A stretch of 64,000 nucleotides of DNA from Thetidibacter halocola (GTDB taxonomy: Bacteria; Pseudomonadota; Alphaproteobacteria; Rhodobacterales; Rhodobacteraceae): the NCBI RefSeq assembly GCF_018224955.1, contig NZ_JAGTUU010000001.1:310001-374000 (forward strand), read 5' to 3'. Made by a program: the position numbers and the translations under genes. Below the pieces are notes generated by a model, which saw only the letters and a list, made by a program, of their open reading frames with translations, was not told the DNA's origin and did not search any database. This document shows, one piece after another, positions 56,097-63,345 of this stretch. How positions within the stretch are numbered: position 1 is the first letter of the stretch; each line of letters starts with the position of its first letter.

Positions 56097-56232
56097 TCAG
56101 AATCGAGTCATACCGGTTCGCGCAAGGAGGGCCCGCTCGACATTGCGGGTGTAGATCTCTGAGGTCTTGGCCTCGGTGTGCGACATGACGGACATGACTT
56201 CGTATTGTGAGGCGCCGCACTGCGCCAAAAGG
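56097..56232 (-). pseudogene. C-terminal remnant of a tyrosine recombinase (integrase)
   Basis: The minus-strand frame ending at TGA 56097 encodes GASQYEVMSVMSHTEAKTSE then IYTRNVERALLA, the C-terminal part of a phage-type integrase with the box-II His region and the nucleophilic Tyr in EIYT. Everything upstream of about 56232 is missing: the frame is cut by the end of an IS3 remnant. It lies directly downstream of the CAT tRNA 3' end, the position where such integrases sit. Confidence 0.78.
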
Positions 56233-56434
56233 TTTGACCTGCTCCCCTTTGAGTCCGCTAATTTTGGTTAGCTCTGTCCAGGTTTTCGTCTTATTCTGAC
56301 CGGATAGCCTATTCGAATGGCGTCAGACCAGCGAGGCTGGAGTGAGGCCGTTGGTGATTGTAGTCAGTGCGCCATGCCACAATCGTGAGGCAGGCATGGC
56401 ACAGAGACGGGAACAGGTGTTCGTTTAGGCATTC
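56233..56434 (-). pseudogene. IS3-family transposase remnant with terminal repeat
   Basis: The frame ending at 56309 encodes ECLNEHLFPSLCHACLTIVA then WRTDYNHQRPHSSLAGLTPFE, the C-terminus of an IS3-family OrfB transposase (DDE, WRxDYNxxRPHSSL). The sequence TGACCTGCTCCCC at 56233-56245 looks like the terminal inverted repeat of the IS407 subgroup. The rest of the element is gone; the frame loses homology before residue E about 56434. Confidence 0.78.
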
Positions 56435-56503
56435 GGTCTTAGGTAGCAGATGCACCAAGTTGCCGGATGGACCAGGATTGCGGCTTGGGGTGCAATTGAG
56501 GGT

Positions 56504-56911
56504 ATGAGCGAGCCCCTGATCGTCCAGACACTGAAGCACAAGCGCGCCGAGATCCTCGGGCAGATCAAGGCGTACGAGGCCCAGATCGCGCACGCCAAGC
56601 ACGACCTCGCCCACGTGAACGCGACCATCGAGCTGTTCGCGGCGCCAGAGCGTCATCAGGCGCGCTATATTGTGAGCCATGGTTTCTTCAAGAAGGACGA
56701 GATCGCCGAGATCTGTGTGCGGCACCTCGGGGATGGGGCCGAGATGAAGACGCGGGAGTTGGCCGAACGGGTAATGATCGAGCGCGACCTCGAGATCACG
56801 GACACGGTGCCGCGGAACTCTGTGGTGTTCAAGGTCGTCCAGGCGCTGCGTCACGCCAAGCGCCGCAAGCTCGTGCGCATGTTGGAGAAGCGGCAAGGCA
56901 TGTGCGTCTGA
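56504..56911 (+). CDS. Small coiled-coil protein of unknown function
   Basis: A 135-residue protein. The first half is a helical coiled coil (LKHKRAEILGQIKAYEAQIA, HAKHDLAHVNATIELFA), the second half a compact basic part ending in VVQALRHAKRRKLVRMLEKR. I know similar uncharacterised proteins from mobile regions of alphaproteobacteria. The start at 56504 (MSEPLIVQTL) follows GAGGGT; 18 codons before it are in frame but overlap the IS3 remnant. It sits in the decayed mobile region and has no obvious partner. Confidence 0.6.
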   Translation: MSEPLIVQTLKHKRAEILGQIKAYEAQIAHAKHDLAHVNATIELFAAPERHQARYIVSHGFFKKDEIAEICVRHLGDGAEMKTRELAERVMIERDLEITDTVPRNSVVFKVVQALRHAKRRKLVRMLEKRQGMCV

Positions 56912-57597
56912 GCGGCAGGAGACGCTGTCACGCTGCACGTCGATGCCAGTAGCCCTTCCAGGCCCGACTAACCGGCGCGGCGAGCGCGCCGCCATGTCTA
57001 TCTCCTGCCTGGTGACGCGCAGGAGATGGGCCTGCTTGCCCCCGTGCAAAAACCGCTTCACACCGTGCAAACAGCCGTCAGCACCGTACAAATGACCAAC
57101 CCGCACCGCACAGACGCTGAAGCCCGCCGTGTGTGCGGCAGCAAATTCCGTGCAACTCGGTCGAGATTCCGGACTTTTCGACGCCATCACCGTGCAACGG
57201 GAGGCAAAATCCAGGTTTAGATCGGCGACAGCGACCCAACCCTCTGGCCCGGCTCAAGAATATCCCAAAAGAATGCCTTGGAACGTCAGAACAAGAGTGG
57301 AATACAAAAGAAGCGGCGCCAGAAAACAGCGACGAGACTGGGCTGGATCGCGACGACACAAGGAATTTTCCGCCGGGCAAGCCGTGCATACAAGTGTTCT
57401 TCATCAATCCAAAGCACACGAAAGGAGACCACTGGTGCCGATCGACAAAATTGAAACAGGGACGGCCGTCGAGAGATTGCTGCGCGTCGCAACAGTGACG
57501 TGTCGGCTGACGAGGAAACGGCTCTTTCGCATTCGTCTGCTCCTTCAAAGTTGGCGCAGACCCGACACCACGGTGAGGGATTTCGCGGGAGGCATGT
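56912..57597. other. Decayed mobile-region spacer without recognisable genes
   Basis: About 690 bp with no credible gene. A GC-rich hairpin (arms CGGCGCG at 56973-56979 and CGCGCCG at 56985-56991) follows the small coiled-coil gene. CACCGTGCAAA recurs near 57060, 57082 (one change) and 57190. Frames on both strands have mixed composition and no homology I know; base composition is less GC-rich than the surroundings. Confidence 0.5.
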
Positions 57598-57612
57598 ATG
57601 AACTGCCTTCCC
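57598..57612 (+). repeat. Right inverted repeat of the IS110/IS1111 element
   Basis: ATGAACTGCCTTCCC, exact inverted partner at 58897-58911. Confidence 0.7.
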
Positions 57613-57834
57613 CTGCAAGCGATTTTTCGATGCACCGGTGACCCTGCTTCTATGTATTCGGTCTTTTTGCGGGGCATGCATTCGCCCCTGACCAAGATGG
57701 GAAGTCGCGCGGCGTGCGTCTGATTAGGTCATCGGCTCTCCCAGGCCATGCCCCCGTCAGACTTGCTCACCGCCGATCAGGTCGTTTGTCCATCTCCTTC
57801 TCGCCCGCAGATCCCTTCTCCGTTTCCGTTCAGA
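57613..57834 (-). ncRNA. Candidate guide (bridge/seek) RNA region of the IS element
   Basis: IS110-family transposases use an RNA from the element's non-coding end to choose target and donor DNA; in the IS1111 group it lies downstream of the transposase. This 222-bp stretch is in that place and is not coding. On the minus strand it contains TGACCTAAT (57723-57731), identical to a string just outside the left repeat (58915-58923), as expected of a target-binding loop. No fold was computed. Confidence 0.35.
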
Positions 57835-58842
57835 TCACTCTGCCAGTAGAGCGCTCGGTCGGTACCGTTCGCCCTTGGTCAGCACGGCCCATGCGATCCG
57901 TGCCAGTTTGTTTGCCATGGCGACGCCGGCAACGTTGGCGTGCGCTCTCGATCTCAGCGCATCGACCCATCGCGCCAACGGCGTCGATCGGTGCAGGATA
58001 GTCCGGGCACCATGGATGAACAGCTTTCGAAGATAGCTGTTGCCGTGCTTGGAAATGCCAATGAGGCGCGCCCTGCCGCCGGTCGTGATCTGCCTCGGCA
58101 CCAGTCTCAGCCAAGCGGACAGGTCCCTCGCACGTTTGAAACTGCCGCCGTCGCCGATTGCCGCGACGAGCGCAGTGGCGATGGTGGGGCCTACGCCCGG
58201 GATCTCCATGAGGCGTTGCATGTAGGCGTCGCGGCGCGCATGAGCACGGATCTCTGCATCGAGGCCGGTCACGCGTTCGTTGATCTCGGCCAATTCGACC
58301 GCCATGTCGGACGGGATGCGGATCTTGCCTGGCATCAGAGAGGCGTCGTCATCTTCCAGCAGCCTCGCCAGTTCGCGCTGAAAGACATGCCGGCCAGTGC
58401 CGATACGAATGCCTCGCTCCATCAGAAAGCCGCAGGCCTGGTTCACCAGGCGGGTCCGGTTCTGGACAAGACGTTCCCGCGCCCGATGGATCGCCTGAAG
58501 ATCGAGTTGCTCGGGCGCTTTCAATGTCACGAAGGACATGGTCGGACGCGTGGCTGCTTCCGCGATCGCTTCGGCGTCTCGGTCGTCGGTCTTGTGGACC
58601 TTCACGTAGGGCCGAACATACAGGGGCGACATCAGGCGCGGCTCGTGTCCTTGCTCGACGCAGAAATGGCCGATGTGGCGAGCGCCGCCGCATGCCTCCA
58701 TCGCTACTATGCAAGGTGAGAGAAAGGCCAACAAGCGATGGCGCTGAATGCGTTTGCGCACAACAACTGCGCCGTCACCATCCAGACCCGCAACACTGCA
58801 AGATGCCTTCCCCAGATCGATGCCCAAAACTGCGATCTCCAT
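57835..58842 (-). CDS. IS110-family transposase
   Basis: A 335-residue DEDD-type transposase with a C-terminal Tnp20 domain. The RuvC-like N-terminus has AVLGIDLGKASCSVAGLDGD with Asp9, then HKTDDRDAEAIAEAATRP and the long helical middle. The C-terminal domain has MEIPGVGPTIATALVAAIGD and GISKHGNSYLRKLFIHGART, the segment that bears the catalytic Ser region. The start at 58842 begins MEIAVLGIDLGK; the frame open to 58911 overlaps the left inverted repeat. No frameshift or stop is seen, so it may still be active. Confidence 0.92.
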   Translation of the reverse strand: MEIAVLGIDLGKASCSVAGLDGDGAVVVRKRIQRHRLLAFLSPCIVAMEACGGARHIGHFCVEQGHEPRLMSPLYVRPYVKVHKTDDRDAEAIAEAATRPTMSFVTLKAPEQLDLQAIHRARERLVQNRTRLVNQACGFLMERGIRIGTGRHVFQRELARLLEDDDASLMPGKIRIPSDMAVELAEINERVTGLDAEIRAHARRDAYMQRLMEIPGVGPTIATALVAAIGDGGSFKRARDLSAWLRLVPRQITTGGRARLIGISKHGNSYLRKLFIHGARTILHRSTPLARWVDALRSRAHANVAGVAMANKLARIAWAVLTKGERYRPSALLAE

Positions 58843-58896
58843 CAGGATGCTCCTTCCTCCTCCGCCGATCTCCACGACCATAGCCGCGGTCATGGC

Positions 58897-58911
58897 GGGA
58901 AGGCAGTTCAT
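58897..58911 (-). repeat. Left inverted repeat of the IS110/IS1111 element
   Basis: Reads ATGAACTGCCTTCCC on the minus strand; exact inverted partner of 57598-57612. Confidence 0.7.
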
Positions 58912-58998
58912 CCCATTAGGTCAGGTGGAACTTGCTATTGCTAAGTGACGCTGCGGCGTAAGCCGTCTGACCAAGGCCATTCAGTCCATCACGAACCG

Positions 58999-59021
58999 AA
59001 AAAACGCGCTCTGGACGCGTT
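58999..59021 (-). terminator. Terminator of the CMD-to-permease operon
   Basis: On the minus strand AACGCG and CGCGTT form a six-pair stem around TCCAGAG-type loop, followed by six T residues. It lies eight bases after the CMD-family stop. Confidence 0.65.
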
Positions 59022-59028
59022 GCAGCCC

Positions 59029-59364
59029 TTACAGGCCTCGAAACGTCTCCAGCGCCTTGCCGGCATACATCAGCGCGGGCCCGCCGCCCATCTCGACCGC
59101 GACTTCGAGCGCCTCGATGAGGTCGGCCTCTTCGGCGCCATGACGACGGGCGCCGTCGACGTGATAGAGGATGCAGTCCTCACAGCCTTTCGCGACGGCG
59201 ATGGCTGTGGCGATCAGCTCCTTCTGCGCCGAAGAAAAGCGGCCCGCGGCCGTCGCGGTCTTCGAGACCTTTACGAACCCCTCCATCAAGCCGGGCGCGG
59301 CCTTGGCGAAGGCGCCCATGCGCGTCTTGGCGGCGGTCAGTTTGTCCTTGGTATCCGTGGCCAT
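59029..59364 (-). CDS. Carboxymuconolactone decarboxylase-family (AhpD-like) protein
   Basis: A 111-residue helical protein of the CMD/AhpD family. The redox motif is GCEDCILYHVDGARRHGA, with a C-x-x-C and the nearby His typical of AhpD-like peroxidatic disulfide proteins; the N-terminal KAAPGLMEGFVKVSKTATAA matches the family. The start at 59364 has GAAAGA about seven bases upstream; an in-frame ATG at 59391 is possible. It is the last gene of the HAD-kinase-dehydrogenase operon and lies 45 bp after the HAD stop. Its role there is unclear; oxidative protection is the usual one. Confidence 0.86.
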   Translation of the reverse strand: MATDTKDKLTAAKTRMGAFAKAAPGLMEGFVKVSKTATAAGRFSSAQKELIATAIAVAKGCEDCILYHVDGARRHGAEEADLIEALEVAVEMGGGPALMYAGKALETFRGL

Positions 59365-59409
59365 GTCCGTATCTTTCGTTTGGTGTGTCATGAGGAAAGG
59401 GCTCGCCAG

Positions 59410-60345
59410 TCAGATCGACGGCAGGGCGATGTCGGGAACGATGCCGCTGGCGGCGATGAAGGGCGCAGTGTCCTGCCCGGCGAAGAGCCCGTGGTCGGTG
59501 ACCAGAATGGTCGCCAGCCCCGCCGCCTGGCCGCCGAGGATGTCGGTGTGCAGCGTGTCGCCGATCATCGCGTATCGGCCCGGCCCCATGTCGGACAAGG
59601 CGATCTCGAAGGCCTCTGGATAGGGCTTGCCGAAGAAACGCGGGACGATCCCGGTCCGGTCCTGCAGATCATGCGCCCAGAAGCCGGGCTCGACCGTCAG
59701 ACCGCCTTCGCGTGGGGCGACAAGGTCGGGATTGCCGATCACCGCGGGCCGGGGCCGGCGCATGAGTGCCTCGGCAAGCCGGTCCTGCAAGGGGACGGTC
59801 CAGCGCGCCGAGGACAGGAAGACGAAACCCTCGACCGCGTCCCATGACACACCCGGATCAAGCAGGTCGACCATCGCATGTCCCACGGCATCGGCAAAGC
59901 AGTCGTCCTCGGCCGCGATGGCGCCCCAGCGCAATCCCTGGGCCACGCTGCCGAGATGGGCCAGGGTCACGTCCCGGCTGGACACGATCTCGTCGCGGGC
60001 GACGTCTAGGTTCATGCGGCGATACTTGGCCAGCGCGGCGTCGCCGGTATAGCTGGCGGCGTTGGTCAGGATGCGGATGCGCTTGCCCATCCGGCGCAGC
60101 GCCGTCAGGCACTCGGCGGCGCCGGGAATGGCGGTCTCGCCCACGTTCAGAACGCCGAAACTGTCGAACAGGAAGCCGTCGAATTCGTCGGCCACGTCCA
60201 GCAGCCCGGCCACCTGCCGGGTCCGGCCCGGCGCTCCGGCGGCGGGCAGGCGGTCGCGGATCGCCTCGTAGCGCGCCCAGGCCTCGGCCAGCGGCAGCAT
60301 CGGCACCGCCGAGGCGGCGGTCATGCGTCGGTCAGGAAAGCTCAT
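59410..60345 (-). CDS. HAD-superfamily (subclass IIA) phosphatase
   Basis: A 311-residue HAD hydrolase of the NagD/IIA type. The nucleophile motif is EFDGFLFDSFGVLNVGETAI (DxD-like FDSFG), with the Lys and Asp motifs in FFGKPYPEAFEIALSDMGPG and YAMIGDTLHTDILGGQAAGL. Residues about 100-210 form the C2-type cap. Members of this family remove phosphate from sugar or glycerol phosphates. It overlaps the kinase stop by 14 bp at 60332-60345, so the two are co-translated, and it may act on the kinase's or dehydrogenase's product. Confidence 0.86.
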   Translation of the reverse strand: MSFPDRRMTAASAVPMLPLAEAWARYEAIRDRLPAAGAPGRTRQVAGLLDVADEFDGFLFDSFGVLNVGETAIPGAAECLTALRRMGKRIRILTNAASYTGDAALAKYRRMNLDVARDEIVSSRDVTLAHLGSVAQGLRWGAIAAEDDCFADAVGHAMVDLLDPGVSWDAVEGFVFLSSARWTVPLQDRLAEALMRRPRPAVIGNPDLVAPREGGLTVEPGFWAHDLQDRTGIVPRFFGKPYPEAFEIALSDMGPGRYAMIGDTLHTDILGGQAAGLATILVTDHGLFAGQDTAPFIAASGIVPDIALPSI

Positions 60346-61849
60346 GCATCACGTCCTTGAGGCGCGCGAACTGGTCGCGCAGGGCCGGGTAAAGGTCCTT
60401 GTAGACCCCGAACAGGCGGTCATAGCGGGTGGTCTGGTCGGGGTCCGGCAAATGCTGGCGCCCACCCCCGCTCATCGCGTCCGAGGCCGCGCCGATGCTC
60501 GGGAACAGCCCGGCGCCCGCGGCGGCCAGCATGCCCGCACCAAGGCAGGTCGCCTCGGCCTCGCGGGCGATTTCCACCGGGCGATCCAGCACGTCGGCGA
60601 CGATCTGGCTCCACAGCCGGCTGCGCGTGCCACCGCCCATCAGGCGAAAACGCTCGGTCCGCGTGCCCATCGCCGCCTCGGCTCCGGTGGTCGACAGCCG
60701 CTGTTCCAGCGCCAGCCCCTCGAGGATGGCGCGATAGACATGCGCCTTGCCGTGGCGCGGCGACAGGCCGAACAGCACACCGCGCGCGTTGCTGTCCCAG
60801 TAGGGCGTCAGCACGCCGGTCAGGTAGGGCAGCGCCAGCAGCCCCTCGGCCCCGGCGGGCAGGTCGGCGGCGGCGGCCTCGAGGATGCGCTCGGGCGACA
60901 GGTCCAACCCGAAGGGCTGCCCGCCGATGCCGGAAAAGCGCTCGGTGAACCAGGTGACGTTGTAGGTGCCGCCGCCGAAGAAGGTCTCGATCAGGTAGGT
61001 GCCCGGCACCCCGCCCGTCATGGTGCGAAAGGCGCGGTCGGTGCGATACTCGGCGCTGAACGTGCCCGAGACGATGCCTGTGCCGAGGTTCAGATAGGCC
61101 TCGCCCGGACGGGTGATGCCGACACCCAGCCCGGCCGCCTGCCCGTCACCCAGCCCCGCCACGACCGGCAGACCGGGGGTCAGGCCCAGCAGGTCGGCCA
61201 CCTCGCGCCGCAGCGTTCCCAGAACGGTGCCGGGCGCATGGACGCTGGGGAATTGCGCCTTGGTCAGGCCGATCCGGTCGATCAGATCGTCATCCAGCGC
61301 GAAGGTTTCGAGGTCGAGTACGCCCAGCGGGTCGATACTGCCCCAGGAGGTCGCCCACTCGCCGGTCAGGCGGTTGACCAGGTAGGCATGCACGTCGGCG
61401 ATCCGCGCGGTGCTGTCCAGCGTGCGGGGTTCGTGCGCCCGCAGCCAGAGCAGCTTGTACCAGCTGGTCGCGGTGTTGGGCGGCTTGCCGGTCTTGCGAT
61501 GCACGGCATCCGAGCCAAATTGCGCGACCTCTTCCGTCGCGCGGGTGTCGAGCCACAGCATCGCGGGGCGTAGTGCATGGCCCGCCTCGTCGAGGCAGAC
61601 GAAGGTCTCGCGCTGATGGGTGATCGACAGCGCGGCCAGGCGCGAGACGTCGATCCGCCCGCAAGCCTTGCCGATCGCCGTGACCGTCGCTGTCCACCAG
61701 TCGCCGGGGTCCTGTTCGCCCCAACCCGGCTGCGGCGCGGCGTGGCTGAACCCCGCATGGCCCATGCTGACCGCGCGGCCCTGCATGTCCCAGACGACCG
61801 CCTTGGACGCGGTGGTCGAGCAGTCGATGGCAAGGACGAGATCGCCCAT
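60332..61849 (-). CDS. FGGY-family carbohydrate kinase
   Basis: A 505-residue sugar/polyol kinase. The ATP/phosphate-binding N-terminus is GDLVLAIDCSTTASKAVVWD; the family domain follows with ALSITHQRETFVCLDEAGHA, GLGDGQAAGLGVGITRPGEA and RLMGGGTRSRLWSQIVADVL. It resembles xylulokinase and other polyol kinases more than glycerol kinase, but the substrate is not decidable. The start at 61849 overlaps the stop of the dehydrogenase as ATGA, so the operon is read dehydrogenase, kinase, HAD phosphatase. Confidence 0.86.
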   Translation of the reverse strand: MGDLVLAIDCSTTASKAVVWDMQGRAVSMGHAGFSHAAPQPGWGEQDPGDWWTATVTAIGKACGRIDVSRLAALSITHQRETFVCLDEAGHALRPAMLWLDTRATEEVAQFGSDAVHRKTGKPPNTATSWYKLLWLRAHEPRTLDSTARIADVHAYLVNRLTGEWATSWGSIDPLGVLDLETFALDDDLIDRIGLTKAQFPSVHAPGTVLGTLRREVADLLGLTPGLPVVAGLGDGQAAGLGVGITRPGEAYLNLGTGIVSGTFSAEYRTDRAFRTMTGGVPGTYLIETFFGGGTYNVTWFTERFSGIGGQPFGLDLSPERILEAAAADLPAGAEGLLALPYLTGVLTPYWDSNARGVLFGLSPRHGKAHVYRAILEGLALEQRLSTTGAEAAMGTRTERFRLMGGGTRSRLWSQIVADVLDRPVEIAREAEATCLGAGMLAAAGAGLFPSIGAASDAMSGGGRQHLPDPDQTTRYDRLFGVYKDLYPALRDQFARLKDVMHELS

Positions 61850-63315
61850 CACGCCCCCCGTTCGGCCGCCACGCAGGCCGCCTCGACCCGGTCCAGCACG
61901 CGGGCGACGCCCGCCTCGTCCCACCAGCCCGCCAATGTCAGCAGGTCAGCCACGGTGAAACGCTCGCGCATGAACTGGCAATTCGCCACGACCCAGGCCA
62001 GCCGGTCTGCCGAAGGGGCGGGATCGAGATCTATGAAGCGCTTGGGCGATCCGGCGCGGTGCAGGTAGCGCGCGAGCCGGTGCGAACCGAAGACCAGCCG
62101 GTCATGCTCGGCCCGCAGCGCGCTCCAGTCCGCGAAGGTCGCCTCGATCCGTGCGCGGTTGCCATGCCAGGCGGTCATCTTGGCCTGGTAGCGACCCCAG
62201 CATTCCGCGCCGATCCGGCCCGAAGCGTCGAGCCAGGCAAAGCTGTCCTTCACCGCTGCCTCGCGCGTGCCGACCCCTGGGAACAGGCGGTCAGTGTCCA
62301 GCCCCTCTTCCTCGACACGCTCGCAGAACACTTCCCAGGCGGCGGCGCGGATGACCGAGCCGACTCCCACCTGCGCGCCGTGCAGGCCAGTGGGTTCGTG
62401 CAACTCGCCCGCGACCATGTCGAACATGTGGCTGACGAGATGCTCCATCCCCGACAGCGAGGCGGTGGTGCCGCCCACGCCGGTCACGATCCCGCGCATG
62501 GCGAGCGCGGTGGCCAGGCGGGCGCAGGCTTCGGGCTCTCCGGTGCCGACACCGGTCGACCACTCCTCGACGCCCTCTCCGCAGAGGCCCAGCATTTCCA
62601 GCAGGACGGGCGCGTATTTCGGGTCCATCCCCATGCGCGAGGCCAGATACCAGTCGCCCGGCGCGGCATACATCGACAGAAGCTCGCCAAAGCCCGAGGC
62701 GTTCAGGTAATGCGGCGCGTCGGCGATCACGCGGGTGTCGGTCAGCACGGCCTCGGGCCAGCGCGACAGCAGCGTGGTCTTGACCCCGTTCTGCAGGACC
62801 ACGGCGAAGTTGTCGGTATAGCCGTCGACAGAGGCTGCGGTCTGCACCACAACGTGCACCGGCACGCCTGCCCGCTCGGCGGCGATCTTGGCGACGTCCG
62901 TTATGGTGCCGCCACCGACCGACACGATCACGTCGGCGCCTACCGAGGCGCGCGCGGCAGCGTCCAGCACGGGCTCATCCGCGTGCAGGATGGCATGGCC
63001 GTCATCCAGCGTGACGCGGGTCACGGCATAGCGCGCCCGCAGCAGAGCCTCGACCTCGGCCTTCAGGTCAGCCGCACCCCGCCGGATCGTCACGGGGTCC
63101 ACGATCATGCGGACTTCGGTCGACCGGCTTGGCGGCCTGCCGGCGGTCAGCAGGTGGCGGTCGATCACCTCGGTCAGCTGCGAGAGCACCTCGTCCGAGA
63201 TATGCACCTCGGCCATGTCGAGCGCGGCGAACTGGCGGTTCGGGTCGTTCTCGGCCAGCACCTGCCGCACGCGGTCGAGCCGGGAAAGATCGCTGAGGAC
63301 GAGATCGAGGGGCAT
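61849..63315 (-). CDS. Iron-containing ADH / glycerol-1-phosphate dehydrogenase-like protein
   Basis: A 488-residue protein. The NAD(P)-binding turn SVGGGTITDVAK lies near 131-142, and histidines that could bind metal are in VTGVGGTTASLSGMEHLVSH and ELHEPTGLHGAQVGVGSVIR, with HEP-x-x-LHG typical of the AraM/EgsA group. Length is about 100 residues longer than EgsA, with extra helical sequence at both ends. It would interconvert a sugar-alcohol phosphate and a keto-sugar phosphate. It stands between the permease and the kinase, and overlaps the kinase start. Confidence 0.84.
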   Translation of the reverse strand: MPLDLVLSDLSRLDRVRQVLAENDPNRQFAALDMAEVHISDEVLSQLTEVIDRHLLTAGRPPSRSTEVRMIVDPVTIRRGAADLKAEVEALLRARYAVTRVTLDDGHAILHADEPVLDAAARASVGADVIVSVGGGTITDVAKIAAERAGVPVHVVVQTAASVDGYTDNFAVVLQNGVKTTLLSRWPEAVLTDTRVIADAPHYLNASGFGELLSMYAAPGDWYLASRMGMDPKYAPVLLEMLGLCGEGVEEWSTGVGTGEPEACARLATALAMRGIVTGVGGTTASLSGMEHLVSHMFDMVAGELHEPTGLHGAQVGVGSVIRAAAWEVFCERVEEEGLDTDRLFPGVGTREAAVKDSFAWLDASGRIGAECWGRYQAKMTAWHGNRARIEATFADWSALRAEHDRLVFGSHRLARYLHRAGSPKRFIDLDPAPSADRLAWVVANCQFMRERFTVADLLTLAGWWDEAGVARVLDRVEAACVAAERGA

Positions 63316-63345
63316 GGGAACCTCCGGTTTCCGGTTGTTGGGGCG

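Larger units (their letters stand above)
57598..58911 (-). mobile_element. IS110/IS1111-type insertion sequence
   Basis: A complete-looking element of about 1.3 kb. The 15-base string ATGAACTGCCTTCCC occurs at 57598-57612 and inverted at 58897-58911, flanking the transposase, which fits the subterminal inverted repeats of the IS1111 group. A 222-bp non-coding stretch lies between the transposase stop and the right repeat, the place where that group encodes its guide RNA. Exact ends are a few bases outside the repeats and cannot be fixed here. No target duplication is expected for this family. Confidence 0.72.

Noticed and set aside
57435-57641. 68-codon frame with AAAGGAG and a GTG start
   Set aside because: It runs through the right inverted repeat of the IS110 element, so it would be an accidental frame across the insertion junction; no homology recognised.
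57078-57695. Minus-strand frame of 205 codons in the mobile region
   Set aside because: Composition is Ser/Arg/Cys-rich with no pattern, and it crosses the IS boundary.
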